Assembly: GCA_036505635.1 (NCBI GenBank)
Contig: DASXTC010000010.1
Span: forward strand, 62,001-126,000
DNA length: 64,000 nucleotides
Source of the DNA: DASXTC01 sp036505635
Lineage (GTDB): Bacteria; Acidobacteriota; Polarisedimenticolia; JACPZX01; DASXTC01
Direction of reading: 5' to 3'
Positions 38,171-47,203 of this stretch are shown in pieces (positions within the stretch are counted from its first letter, which is position 1; each line of letters begins with the position of its first letter). The notes below the pieces were generated by a model. It was given only the letters and a program-made list of their open reading frames with translations. It was not told the origin of the DNA and made no database searches. The position numbers and the translations under genes were made by a program.

Positions 38171-38614
38171 ATGAGCTTCCTGCGCTTCGATCAGATCCAC
38201 AAGAGCTACGGCGAGAGCGCAGCGCGGCGCGGCGTGTCATTCGAGGTCCACGAGGGGGAGGTCCTGGGCCTGCTCGGCCCCACCGAGAAGCAGGCCCAGC
38301 AATGGGGAATGGTCTGGGCGCTCCTGGCCGTGGTGCCGATGATGTTCCTCGGGCTCCTCCTGCACGAGCCGCACGGCACCGCGGGGCGCGTGCTGAGCTG
38401 GCTGCCTTTCTCCTCACCCATCGTCCTGGTGGTGCGTCTGGCGCTCGACCCCGCGGGGGTCGCCTGGTGGGAGCTGGCGGGCGGAATCACCGTGCTGGTG
38501 GGCGCGACGTGGCTCGCGATCCGGGTCGGGGCGAGGCTCTTCCGTGTCGGGATCCTGCTCACCGGCGCGCGGCCGAAACTGCGGGAGATCCTGCGGCAGG
38601 CGCGGCTGTCCTAG
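38171..38614 (+). pseudogene. In-frame deletion fusion of an ABC ATPase 5' end and an ABC-2 permease 3' end
   Basis: The open frame of 147 codons is a chimera. Residues 1-38 are the start of an ABC ATPase (FDQIHKSYGESAARRGVSFE, then EGEVLGLLGP) and break off exactly where the Walker A loop should follow. From about base 38282 the sequence is the last third of a NatB/ABC-2 permease (TEKQAQQ, MVWALLAVVPMMFLGLLL, LSWLPFSSPIVLVVRLAL, LFRVGILLTGARPKLREIL). An internal deletion in a natA-natB pair of about 1.5 kb would give this. No ATPase activity is possible, and a single permease tail is unlikely to work. It may survive as a small two- to three-helix membrane protein, but pseudogene is the better call. 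Confidence 0.75.
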
Positions 38615-38638
38615 CAGCCCTCCTCCACCCGCCCGCGT

Positions 38639-40012
38639 TCAGCCCGAGAGCTCCTGGGCGAACGCCACGATCTTGGCCCCGCGGGCGTCCCAGGTGAACT
38701 CGGCGGCGCGCGCGCGGGCGGCCGCGGCCAGCGCGTCGCGCAGCGCCCCGTCGGAGAGGAGCTTGCGCAGCCCCTCTGCCAGCGGGCGCGGGTCGTCGGC
38801 GGTCACCATCAGCGCCTCGCGGCCGTCGCTCACGTACTCCTGGAGCGACTTGAGGCGGCTGCAGACGATCGGAAGGCCAGCCGCCATCATCTCGAAGAGC
38901 TTCAGAGGCGAGGTGAAGTCGCGCGCTTCGACGTAGGCCGCGTCGGGGAGCGGGATGACCCCCACCTTCGCGCGCGCGTAGAGATCCCAGACTTCGGACG
39001 GCCTGACCGGCGGCAGGATCTTCAGCCGCTCGATCACACCGACGGTCAGAGCGGCCTGGCGGATCCGGTCGAGATCCTCCCGGGTCGAGGGGCCCACGAT
39101 CGTCAGCTTGTACGGAAAAAGGGTCTGCATCGCGGCCACGAGCGTATCGACCCCCTTCCACTGCTTGAGTGATCCGCAATACAGGACATCGATGTCCCTC
39201 TGCGTCTCGGGGCGAGGCGGCGGGAGCTGCGTCGCGTTGCCAAGCACTGTGGCCGGCACGCCGGGTCGGAGCAGGTGCTTCAGCCCGTCGAGGGTGGCCT
39301 TCTGCGTGCAAACCAGACCGTCCGCCGCGCGGACGATCGATGCCTCCAGCTCCGCCCGCTGCGCGGCCTTGGCGCGCAGACGCCGGGCCGCGGCGTCCTC
39401 GACCGTCGCCCGTGGGGCGGGGGCGGGGGACTGGTCGAGGTTCGGTGGAGGCGGCTCTGGTCCGGCCACGGCCACGGCGTCCCCGTGGGTGTGGCCATGG
39501 CCCGTGTCGTCGTGCGGATCTCCCTCGCCGGCGAGCTTGAGCGCGGTCTTCCCCTCCGGATTCACGAGCGAGAACGTGTAGGGACCGGCGGGCTTCTGCT
39601 GCTTTTCCTTCATGAGGGAGGCCGAGACGTTGTGCGCCTCGAAGATGACGCGCAGGCCGGCTCCCTTCGCGCGCGCGATCAGCCCGGGCACGTACGGGCG
39701 CACCTCGCGCACGAAGAGGCAGGCGCGCTGACCCGAAAGGTCCTTGAGAATCGCGTTGGTCTTCCAGTTGAAGAGGGGCCAGGACCAGTGCCGGCCCAGC
39801 GCCCTGATATCGAGCGAGCCGACCCCCTCACCCGCCGGCGCCCGCAGCCCGTAGAAACCGAGGCACTCGGCGACGGAGGACGAGGCGAACGTCTCGACGT
39901 GCAAGGCCACATCGGCGCCGGCTCGCGCGATCCCGGCGCAGGTGTTGACGATCTGGATGGCATCGGCCCGCGAATCGGGGACCGGGACGCGGTAGAAGTA
40001 CAGGAACCTCAT
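38639..40012 (-). CDS. GT4-family glycosyltransferase with a His-rich inserted linker
   Basis: 457 residues. The GT-B halves are normal: MRFLYFYRVPVPDSRADAIQ at the acceptor side, VLYCGSLKQWKGVDTLVAAM and RDFTSPLKLFEMMAAGLPIV at the donor side. Between them, about residues 135-215 form an insertion relative to typical members. It contains GDPHDDTGHGHTHGDAV (bases 39479-39514) and a proline-rich run (EPPPPNLDQSPAPAPRA). The insertion is low-complexity and could bind metal or be only a flexible tether. Monocistronic and divergent from the radical SAM gene. Sugar donor and acceptor unknown. Confidence 0.8.
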   Translation of the reverse strand: MRFLYFYRVPVPDSRADAIQIVNTCAGIARAGADVALHVETFASSSVAECLGFYGLRAPAGEGVGSLDIRALGRHWSWPLFNWKTNAILKDLSGQRACLFVREVRPYVPGLIARAKGAGLRVIFEAHNVSASLMKEKQQKPAGPYTFSLVNPEGKTALKLAGEGDPHDDTGHGHTHGDAVAVAGPEPPPPNLDQSPAPAPRATVEDAAARRLRAKAAQRAELEASIVRAADGLVCTQKATLDGLKHLLRPGVPATVLGNATQLPPPRPETQRDIDVLYCGSLKQWKGVDTLVAAMQTLFPYKLTIVGPSTREDLDRIRQAALTVGVIERLKILPPVRPSEVWDLYARAKVGVIPLPDAAYVEARDFTSPLKLFEMMAAGLPIVCSRLKSLQEYVSDGREALMVTADDPRPLAEGLRKLLSDGALRDALAAAARARAAEFTWDARGAKIVAFAQELSG

Positions 40013-40086
40013 GGCGGGCCGAAATTACCACAGGAGACGGTGAGGGAACCAGCGCGCCATCCGCGCGCGCGGAAAGGGCCCCCTGG

Positions 40087-40115
40087 TTGACGCTCCGCCG
40101 TAGCGTCCCTATAAT
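40087..40115 (+). promoter_or_regulatory. Near-consensus sigma-70 promoter
   Basis: TTGACG (40087-40092), a 17-bp spacer and TATAAT (40110-40115). It is the best promoter in the window by sequence. The start near 40122 leaves a leader of about 57 nt before the radical SAM gene. It should drive the four-gene run that follows. Confidence 0.75.
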
Positions 40116-40178
40116 GAATACCACCATCAAGGGCCGAGGCGGCCCCCCCGGAAAACCTCGAGAGACCCGCGTGTACCC

Positions 40179-41147
40179 ATGAAATCCGTCAAGATCAACA
40201 AATACTACGTGGAAGAGCCGGGCGATGGCCTGCTCGCCATCATGGGCAAGCGGCTCACGCGCCGCCCGGTGCCCGACTTTCCTCGCACGCTGCAGATCCA
40301 GACCGTCACCGGGTGCCAGGCCGACTGCATCTTCTGCCCCTTCGGCGAGACCTACGATTTCCAGCCCAAGGGGAGGATGGACCCCGACCTGTTCAAGCGG
40401 ATCATCGCCGAAGCCAGGCTCCACAACGTGCGGCGTATCAGCCCGTACCTGATGAACGAGCCGTTCATTGACAAGGACCTCTTCCGCAAGGTCTCCTACA
40501 TCCACGAGCAGATCCCCGGATCCAAGGTGGTGGTCACCACGAACGGCGGCCTGCTCACCAAGGAGCGGGTCAACGAGATGCTCGACATCGGCGAGGCGCT
40601 GCACGCGCTCTACGTCTCTTTCCAGGGGATCGAGAAGGACGCGTACGAGAAGACGATGCGCGGCTCGATGCATTTCGAGCACACGATGGAGAACATCAAC
40701 TACCTGCTCGAGCAGCAGCGGCACCGGATCACCGCCTGGCCCAAGGTCTGGATCACGATGGTCTCCACCGACGTCATCGACGCCAGGAAGGCGGTCGCCT
40801 ACTGGAAGAAGCGGGGCGTGCGCTCGAAGTACACGGCGCTGGAAAACCGCGGAGGCAACATCAAGGACGCCGAGTCGTTCTCGACCACCGGGCACATGCA
40901 GTACTTCTCCACCTGTACACGCCTCTTCAAGCAAGGCTACATCAATTTCAACGGCGACATGGTGCTCTGCTGCACCGACTACCAGCGCAAGCAGATCCTG
41001 GGCAACATCACCAACTCCTCCATCTCCGAGGTCTGGAACGGCGAGAAGGCGGCAGGCGTCAGACGCCGCTTCCTCGGCGGGCAGATCCACACGATCGACC
41101 TGTGTCGTGACTGCAAGGTGGACGAGGAGGTCGAAGTCGAGGGGTGA
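40179..41147 (+). CDS. Radical SAM/SPASM-domain protein
   Basis: 322 residues. The radical S-adenosylmethionine motif is TGCQADCIFCPF (CxxxCxxC, near residue 46), with GNEP-like LMNEPFIDKD and TTNGGLLT following. The C-terminal SPASM-type region has FSTCTRLFKQGYINFNGDM, LCCTDYQ, LGNITNSSISEVWNGEKA and a final DLCRDCKVDEE, giving ligands for at least one more cluster. Such proteins modify peptides or sugars or catalyse dehydrogenations. It is the first gene after a strong promoter, and the next gene overlaps its stop (TGATG). Association with LPS-core-type genes suggests a role in envelope glycan or lipid modification. A peptide-modification role is less supported because no precursor is visible. 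Confidence 0.85.
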   Translation: MKSVKINKYYVEEPGDGLLAIMGKRLTRRPVPDFPRTLQIQTVTGCQADCIFCPFGETYDFQPKGRMDPDLFKRIIAEARLHNVRRISPYLMNEPFIDKDLFRKVSYIHEQIPGSKVVVTTNGGLLTKERVNEMLDIGEALHALYVSFQGIEKDAYEKTMRGSMHFEHTMENINYLLEQQRHRITAWPKVWITMVSTDVIDARKAVAYWKKRGVRSKYTALENRGGNIKDAESFSTTGHMQYFSTCTRLFKQGYINFNGDMVLCCTDYQRKQILGNITNSSISEVWNGEKAAGVRRRFLGGQIHTIDLCRDCKVDEEVEVEG

Positions 41148-41842
41148 TGCCCGACGCCCCGCACAGCGTCGAGACCCTCACGCGAGCCGGGCTCGGCGGC
41201 GCCGTCTCCTCGTTCATCAAGCAGGGGGCCTGGCACAAGGCCGACATCCTCCTGGCCGAGCTGGCAGAGGGACGCTTCGCCGTAAAGGACTACGCGGCCA
41301 GGAGCCTGCCGGTGCGCTGGATCGGGCGACTCCAGCTCACCCGCGAGGAGAGGGCCTACCGCCGGCTGGCGGGAGTCCCCGGAGTGCCGCGATTCATGAG
41401 GCGTCTGGACCGGGACGCCATCATCATCGAGTACGTGGACGGAATCAGGCTGCCCAAATACCACCGCCGCCACGGCGGTGTCCCGCGGGTGGCGCAGCGC
41501 ATCAAGGACCTGCTCGATGAGGTCCACGCGCGCGGGATCATCCACGGCGACCTCAGGAGCCGCGACAACATCCTCGTGACGCACGGTGGCACCCTCTACC
41601 TGATCGACTTCTCCTCGGCGTCGATCTTCGAGCGCGACACGTGGGCCGGGCGGGTCCTGTTCCCCCGGCTCAAGCGGGCGGAGGAGCGGGCGCTGCTCAA
41701 ATGGAAGGTGGCGCTGACGCCCCAGGACGTGACGCCGGAGGAGCTCAGCCAGCACCGGCGCTTCAAGCGATTCAGGCGTCTCTGGCCCTTCAACCGCAAG
41801 AGGGACCTGCCGCGCACGCGCGGAAGGAACCCGCTCCTGTGA
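41147..41842 (+). CDS. Kdo-kinase/RIO-like small kinase
   Basis: 231 residues with the compact kinase core of the lipopolysaccharide kinase and Bud32/RIO group: GRFAVKDYAARSL with the ATP-binding Lys, IIIEYVDGIRLPKY, catalytic loop IIHGDLRSRDNILV and metal-binding DFSSAS in place of DFG. A basic C-terminal tail (HRRFKRFRRLWPFNRKRD) could bind the membrane surface. The ATG at 41147 shares its A with the upstream TGA and has GAGGGG at good distance; a GTG one codon earlier is equally in frame. It probably phosphorylates Kdo or a core heptose. Confidence 0.8.
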   Translation: MPDAPHSVETLTRAGLGGAVSSFIKQGAWHKADILLAELAEGRFAVKDYAARSLPVRWIGRLQLTREERAYRRLAGVPGVPRFMRRLDRDAIIIEYVDGIRLPKYHRRHGGVPRVAQRIKDLLDEVHARGIIHGDLRSRDNILVTHGGTLYLIDFSSASIFERDTWAGRVLFPRLKRAEERALLKWKVALTPQDVTPEELSQHRRFKRFRRLWPFNRKRDLPRTRGRNPLL

Positions 41843-41858
41843 TCCACAGGTAGAGACC

Positions 41859-42629
41859 ATGCCCGAGCCAATCACCGTCATCGTGCCCACCTTCAACGAA
41901 GAGGAGAACATCGAGGCCTGCCTGCAGTCGGTGACCTGGGCCGACGAGCTCCTCGTGGTGGACTCGTTCTCCACCGATCGGACCCTCGAGATCGCGCGCC
42001 GGTTCACTGATCGGATCCTCCAGCGCGAATACGTCAACTCGGCCTCGCAGAAGAACTGGGCGATCCCCCAGGCGAGGCATCGCTGGGTGATGGTGGTGGA
42101 CTCCGACGAGCGGGTCACCCCCGAGCTGCGCGACGAGATCAAGGCCCTGCTGTCACGCGGCCCGAACTGCAGCGGGTACGTGATCCGCAGGGTCAACCAC
42201 TTCATGGGAAGGCGCATCCGCTTCGGCGGGTGGGCGCGCGACAAAGTGCTGCGTTTCTGGGATCGGACGAAGGGGAAGTACCAGGAGAAGGAGGTCCACG
42301 CGGACGTCGAGGTGGACGGCAGGGTGGGCGAGCTGAGGCATCCGCTCCATCACGTCACGTTCCGATCCTGGGACTCATACGTGCACAAGATCGACCGGTA
42401 CACCTCCTGGGGCGCCGACGAGTACCTCAAGAAAGGACGCCGCGCCACCGTCTTCGACCTCATGGTCCGGCCCCCCGCCCGTTTCGTGAAGCGCTACCTG
42501 TTCCAGCTTGGTTTTCTCGACGGCATCCCGGGGCTCATGATCACCGGCATCGACACGTGGGTCGTCTTCGTGAAGTATGCCCGCCTCTGGGAGCGCAACC
42601 GGCGCGCTGAAAACGGCCGGAATGTCTGA
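41859..42629 (+). CDS. GT2-family LPS-core glycosyltransferase (WaaE/KdtX-like)
   Basis: 256-residue GT-A-fold glycosyltransferase. It has ITVIVPTFNEEENIEACL, DELLVVDSFSTDRTLEIA and NWAIPQARHRWVMVVDSDERVTPEL (DxD-type metal site), then GGWARDKVLRFWDRTKGKYQ, KEVHADVEVDG and DRYTSWGADEYL. These match the WaaE/KdtX class that adds a hexose to the inner-core heptose. The C-terminus (RPPARFVKRYLFQLGFLDGIPGL) is the membrane-proximal helix common to this class. It follows the kinase gene by 16 bp and overlaps the ArnT-like gene by 8 bp. Confidence 0.85.
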   Translation: MPEPITVIVPTFNEEENIEACLQSVTWADELLVVDSFSTDRTLEIARRFTDRILQREYVNSASQKNWAIPQARHRWVMVVDSDERVTPELRDEIKALLSRGPNCSGYVIRRVNHFMGRRIRFGGWARDKVLRFWDRTKGKYQEKEVHADVEVDGRVGELRHPLHHVTFRSWDSYVHKIDRYTSWGADEYLKKGRRATVFDLMVRPPARFVKRYLFQLGFLDGIPGLMITGIDTWVVFVKYARLWERNRRAENGRNV

Positions 42630-44319
42630 GTCGGGCCGCCACGCGCTCGACCCGCGCGAGCTGGCACGCCGCGCCGTCGCCCCGCACCGTCCGGTCCTGG
42701 CGCTGGCCCTCCTCGCTATGGCGCTCTACCTGCCCTCGGTGTGGCTGCGCGATCCGTGGAACCCCGACGAGCCACGCTACGCGGAAGTCGCGCGCGAGAT
42801 GGTCTCCCGCGGCGATTATGTCCTGCCCCACCTCAACGGCGAGGTCTACGGCGAGAAACCTCCTCTGTTCTTCTGGCTGGGTATCCTCGCCGGCGGCCTG
42901 CCAGGCGTGCCGTTCGAGTCGGGCACGCGTCTCGTCTCGGCGCTGGCCGCCCTGCTGACGCTGCTCCTGACCTACAACATGGGCCGGCGGCTCATCGACG
43001 AGCAGGCCGGCTGGCTGGCGGCCCTCGTGCTGGCCACCTCCTCGATGTTCATTCTCCACGCGACCTCCGGTGTCATCGACGGCACGCTCACCCTCATCGT
43101 GACGGCGGCGATCGCGAGCGGTCTGCGCGCGCGGGAGGAAGGCTCCCCGGTCCTGTGGGCCCTCTTCTATCTGCTGATGGGCCTGGCGGTGATCACGAAG
43201 GGGCCGGTCGGGTTCGTCATCCCGGCCGGTGTGCTCCTGTTGACCGCGTTCCAGGAGGAGGGCGCGCGCGGGTTGAGAGCGCTGCATCCGGCGTGGGGGA
43301 TCCTGATCGTCGCCGGCGTGGCGGCGCTGTGGCTGGCGCCAGCCATCTCGCGCGGGGGCCGCGAGTACGCGGAGGTGATCCTGTTCAAGCAGAACGTCGG
43401 CCGCGCGTACGAGTCCTGGCATCACAAGGAGCCGGCGCAGTTCTTCCTGAAGGTGTTCCCGGTCTCGTTTGCTCCCTGGATCGTCCTGGTGCCGTCCGCG
43501 GTGTACGGCGCGTGGAAGGCTCGCGGCTCGCAGAAGGGAGAACGTGTGGCCCTGACCTGGTTCGCCTTCACCTTCCTGTTCTTCAGCATGATCTCGGGCA
43601 AGAAGACGCGCTACCTGCTCCCGCTCTTTCCGGCCGCGAGCCTGCTTACGGCCCTGGAGATGCGCGCCTTTCTCTCGGACTCCGCAAGGCGATGGCGCGG
43701 GCTGATCCCGGTGGGGCTGGCCGCCGCCGCGCTCCTGGCCGGGGGGCTCGCGCTGGCCGCGGCGCCCTTCGGATACGGGGCGGGGCTGGTGGGCCGGTTG
43801 GAGGGGCTCGCCCCCGATCAGAGAGAGTCCCTGCTCGCGCTCGCCGCCTTTCCCGGCGGCCTCGCGCTGACCGTTCCGGGGCTCGTGATTGCGGCGCTGG
43901 GAGGATGGGGGCTCGCCCTGCTGGCGCGCGATCGCGGGGCCGCGCTGGGCTTCACGTTGTCGGCCTGCCTGGCCGCGGTGGCCTGGAGCCAGTGGGTGGC
44001 GGTCCCCGTCCTCGACTCGGTCAAGTCGGCCCGCCCACTCGCCGACGCGATCGCCACCGTGGCGGGCGGGGACGCCCCGGTCCTCCTCTACCGGGAGTCA
44101 TTCGCGGGGGTCTTCAATCTCCACCTGAGGCGTGACGCGATTCCGGTCGTGAGCGGGCGGCGGCGGGTACAGGCCTTTCTCGACGGTCACCCGGGCGCGG
44201 TGGTGATCGGGTCGGCGGCCGACGTCGAGCGCCTGCGCTCCCGTATCCCCGCGTTGAAGGCCTTTCACTGCCGGATGATCGGAGACGTGCCGGTGTGCGC
44301 CGCCAGAGCGGGTGCCTGA
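42622..44319 (+). CDS. ArnT/PMT-like membrane glycosyltransferase (GT39/GT83 type)
   Basis: 565-residue polytopic protein. The first luminal loop has WNPDEPRYAEVAREMVSRGDYVLPHLNGE with the catalytic-type Asp-Glu pair. It continues with YGEKPPLFFWL, multiple hydrophobic segments, a TKGPVGFVIPAGVLLLT segment and a small C-terminal soluble part. ArnT members transfer aminoarabinose from undecaprenyl phosphate to lipid A; the general class uses polyprenyl-phosphate sugars in the periplasm. The ATG at 42622 overlaps the upstream gene by 8 bp and is preferred over 42577. The 3' end overlaps the convergent membrane-protein gene by 55 bp. No aminoarabinose synthesis genes are in the window, so the sugar is unknown. 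Confidence 0.82.
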   Translation: MSESGRHALDPRELARRAVAPHRPVLALALLAMALYLPSVWLRDPWNPDEPRYAEVAREMVSRGDYVLPHLNGEVYGEKPPLFFWLGILAGGLPGVPFESGTRLVSALAALLTLLLTYNMGRRLIDEQAGWLAALVLATSSMFILHATSGVIDGTLTLIVTAAIASGLRAREEGSPVLWALFYLLMGLAVITKGPVGFVIPAGVLLLTAFQEEGARGLRALHPAWGILIVAGVAALWLAPAISRGGREYAEVILFKQNVGRAYESWHHKEPAQFFLKVFPVSFAPWIVLVPSAVYGAWKARGSQKGERVALTWFAFTFLFFSMISGKKTRYLLPLFPAASLLTALEMRAFLSDSARRWRGLIPVGLAAAALLAGGLALAAAPFGYGAGLVGRLEGLAPDQRESLLALAAFPGGLALTVPGLVIAALGGWGLALLARDRGAALGFTLSACLAAVAWSQWVAVPVLDSVKSARPLADAIATVAGGDAPVLLYRESFAGVFNLHLRRDAIPVVSGRRRVQAFLDGHPGAVVIGSAADVERLRSRIPALKAFHCRMIGDVPVCAARAGA

Positions 44320-46031
44320 AAGTCCGAGATCCGGACAAGCATGTACCTGCTGTCCTCGTACTCCACGAAGGGCTTCATCCTCACGGTCCAGTGCCGCTCG
44401 ATGAGTCGCGCGCGGGCCGGTGAGAGCCTGAGCAGCAGCCAGCTCCGGTAGGGCTCATCGTACTCGGGGACCGTTCCCGATTCGGCGAGCCGGGACAGCA
44501 TCCCTTTGTTGACCAGCACGTAGTCAACCCCTTCGCGGGCGAGCCTCGCCACCTCCTCGTCACCTTTGACGGGGAAGAGGCCGGCGAGACACAGAAAGGT
44601 GCGCCGGCGAACCTCCTCGAGGTAGCCCCGGTACAGCGCGTGGCTGACCTCGCGCTGGATGAAGACCGAATGCTCGCCGAAGATGGAGATGTTGTCGGCA
44701 TCCTCCTTCGGGTAGGCCGCGATGAGCCTGTCGGCGGGCAGGGCCTTCACTCGCTGGGCCACCGGGAGGACCGAAGCGGCGTTGACCGGGTATCCCACGT
44801 CGGTGTCCGAGCTGAAGAAACGCGTCATCCCGACGATGACGACGGCCGCCCATGCGTGCCACAGGATCCGGCGGGGGCGCGTCCAGCCTGCCGGAGCTCC
44901 CGACGCGATCCTCTCGCACACGATAGCCGTGACGAGCAGGGGGATCAGAGGGCGCAGGAATCTGTTGGGGAAGTAGAGCTTCGCCAGGAACAGGTCGCTC
45001 AGAGTGAAGAGGAACATCGCGCAGAGCGCCGCGAGCAGGAGGGGGCTCCAGCGCCAGAAGAGTGCGCGGCGGTGAACGAAGAGGTAGGCCACCCAGTAGA
45101 TGAAGGACCCGTAAAGAACGATCGCCATCCCCGTGCGCCAGTCCAGCCCGCGCAGGCCGCGGCGATGCATCTTGTGATCCACGCGGGCCTCTTCCAGGAG
45201 CGAGAGAGGCAGGCCGAGCGGCTTTTCCCGCCACCAGCGGCCCCTCAACTGGAACTCGGCCATCGTCGCGACCTCCTGGCGGGTGACGATCGGCCCGAAC
45301 CGGTCCGACATGTGGACCGCGCTCAGGACGAGCGGCGCCGCCGCGGCCGCCCCAACGAGCAGCGTCAGGACCGGTCGCCGCAGAGCCGTGGCCATCGGTC
45401 GCCCTTTCCCGAGCATCCGGGCCGCGTGCTGGAGCTGCCAGGCCAGGAGCGAGACCAGGCAGAGCAGGAAGGTCGGGGGATGGAACAGGCTTGAGACCAG
45501 CGTGATGAAGAGCGCCAGAGGGGCATTTCTCGTGATCAGCGCGTAGGCCATCCAGGCTTGTAGCGGGAAGGCGAAGTTCCTCGCGAGGCCCCCCATGCAG
45601 GCCCGGAAGTAGTACTTGTTGTTCAGCAGAATGAAGATGAGCAGCAGGGGGGGCAGCGACGGGAAGCGTCGCCCGCCGAGCCGGTTCGCAAGACACCCGA
45701 CCCCGGCCAGAAAGATGAGAAAGAGCGCGATCGAAAGGACCTTGGAGAAGGCCGGCCCCGAAAGGCCGGCGCCGAGCGCGAGGCCGTAGACGAACTTCAG
45801 GCCGGGCGGGTTGAACCCGCGCGAGTAATCCGCGAGAAGGTCATGGGTGAAGAGTCCGGGGGAGACGAGCGACGGCGCCCAGAAAAGGTTCTGCCTGTAA
45901 TCGTCGTTGATGATGGCGTCGGTGGAGAAACTCCCCGCGCAGAGAGCGAACTGTACCGCAAGAAGGGCCAGAAACAATGCCTTCAGCGCGGTGGGGAAAG
46001 CTGTCGTGCCTGCGGATCGGGCAGCGCCCAT
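44265..46031 (-). CDS. Polytopic membrane protein, glycosyltransferase-like
   Basis: About 588 residues with some ten hydrophobic segments, for example ALKALFLALLAVQFALC, VLSIALFLIFLAGVGCLA, LALFITLVSSLFHPPTFLLCLV and AWAAVVIVGMTRFF. A C-terminal soluble domain carries VDYVLVNKGMLSRL and LRLSPARARLIERHW. An Asp-containing first loop (FSTDAIINDDYRQNLFW) and this topology recall GT-C membrane glycosyltransferases, but no family motif is certain. The start is tentative: ATG 46031 is chosen near the first membrane segment, a GTG at 46097 is possible. It is convergent and overlapping with the ArnT-like gene. Function unassigned. Confidence 0.6.
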   Translation of the reverse strand: MGAARSAGTTAFPTALKALFLALLAVQFALCAGSFSTDAIINDDYRQNLFWAPSLVSPGLFTHDLLADYSRGFNPPGLKFVYGLALGAGLSGPAFSKVLSIALFLIFLAGVGCLANRLGGRRFPSLPPLLLIFILLNNKYYFRACMGGLARNFAFPLQAWMAYALITRNAPLALFITLVSSLFHPPTFLLCLVSLLAWQLQHAARMLGKGRPMATALRRPVLTLLVGAAAAAPLVLSAVHMSDRFGPIVTRQEVATMAEFQLRGRWWREKPLGLPLSLLEEARVDHKMHRRGLRGLDWRTGMAIVLYGSFIYWVAYLFVHRRALFWRWSPLLLAALCAMFLFTLSDLFLAKLYFPNRFLRPLIPLLVTAIVCERIASGAPAGWTRPRRILWHAWAAVVIVGMTRFFSSDTDVGYPVNAASVLPVAQRVKALPADRLIAAYPKEDADNISIFGEHSVFIQREVSHALYRGYLEEVRRRTFLCLAGLFPVKGDEEVARLAREGVDYVLVNKGMLSRLAESGTVPEYDEPYRSWLLLRLSPARARLIERHWTVRMKPFVEYEDSRYMLVRISDFQAPALAAHTGTSPIIRQ

Positions 46032-46109
46032 CGGCTGGCCCAGGTTGGTTCGACAAGCGCGTGCCGGGATCGCCTGCCTCTCATAACCTAGAGGCACAGC
46101 CTTCCCGTG

Positions 46110-47201
46110 TCAACCCAGGCTGGCGTAGAGCTCCGCGGTCCGTTGGACCATCCGCTCCACCCCGTGCTTCTCGTGCACGAGCCGGTGGCCGGCCAGGGCA
46201 AGGCGGGAGGAGAGCTCCCGGTCCCGCAACATGGTGAGGAGCGTCGCGGCCAGGGCGAGCGGATCGTGCGGCGGGGCGAGTAGCCCTGTCTCGCCGTCCA
46301 CGACGATCTCGGGAAGACCTCCCGCGCGGGTGGCCACGACCGGCAGGCGCAGCGCGAAGGCCTCCAGCACCGAGTTGCAGAACCCTTCCAGGTAGGAGGG
46401 CATGCAGAACAGGTCGAAGGCGGTGAGGAGACGGGGCACGTCCCCGCGCAGGCCGGTGAATATGACGCGCCGGGCCAGGCCCGCGTCGGCCGCCTGACGC
46501 TGCAGGGCGTCCCCCTGATCGCCTTCACCCACGATGACGAGCCGGGCCTCGGGGGCCTCGCTCAGCACGCGCGGCATGGCCGCGATCAGGTCCTTCTGAC
46601 CCTTGTGCCAGGCCAGCGCCGCAACGTTTCCTATGACGGGGCAGTCCTGCGGAATCCCCAGCTCGCGGCGCACCTCGGCGCGGTGGTCTCCCACCCCGGT
46701 GAACCGCTTCAGGTCGATGCTGCTGTTGATGACCACCACGCGCCGCGGCTCGATGCCGGCCTGCACCAGGATCTCGCGGATGTTGCCCGCCACCGCGATG
46801 TAGACGTCCACGAGACGGCTGCGGTACTTCCACAGGTTCAGCGGATCACGCCGGACGGGGAAGTCGATCCGGCGGCTCACGACGAGGCGGGTCCGCGCGC
46901 CCATCAGCCGCGCCAGCATCGCGATCGAGTGGGCCCGCGCGGTCTGGGCGTGCAGGATGTCGCAGGGATGACGCCGCAGGTGGCGGGCGAGGCGTATCGC
47001 CGCGGGCAGGTCGGCGTCGCTCCGCATCGGGATCTCGGTCACCGGCAGCGACTCCTCGCGGCACCGGGACGCCAGCGCGCTGGCTGGAAGGGTCACGGCC
47101 TCGACCTCGTGACCGAGCCCCCTCAACCCCCGCATCAGGTTGAGGACCTGGCTCTCGCCGCCGCGCCATGTCGGCTCGGTGTTGACGTGGACGACCCTCA
47201 T
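46110..47201 (-). CDS. GT4-family glycosyltransferase
   Basis: 363-residue GT-B glycosyltransferase: MRVVHVNTEPTWRGGESQVL at the N-terminus, LHAQTARAHSIAMLARL, VINSSIDLKRF, IGNVAALAWHKGQKDLI, VIVGEGDQGDALQ and the EX7E-type GFCNSVLEAFALRLPVVATRAGG near residue 285. ATG 47201 gives the usual N-terminus; a GTG at 47207 overlaps the stop of the upstream gene as GTGA. It follows the sulfatase-fold gene directly, so the two probably share a transcript and a substrate pathway. Confidence 0.85.
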   Translation of the reverse strand: MRVVHVNTEPTWRGGESQVLNLMRGLRGLGHEVEAVTLPASALASRCREESLPVTEIPMRSDADLPAAIRLARHLRRHPCDILHAQTARAHSIAMLARLMGARTRLVVSRRIDFPVRRDPLNLWKYRSRLVDVYIAVAGNIREILVQAGIEPRRVVVINSSIDLKRFTGVGDHRAEVRRELGIPQDCPVIGNVAALAWHKGQKDLIAAMPRVLSEAPEARLVIVGEGDQGDALQRQAADAGLARRVIFTGLRGDVPRLLTAFDLFCMPSYLEGFCNSVLEAFALRLPVVATRAGGLPEIVVDGETGLLAPPHDPLALAATLLTMLRDRELSSRLALAGHRLVHEKHGVERMVQRTAELYASLG

Positions 47202-47203
47202 GC

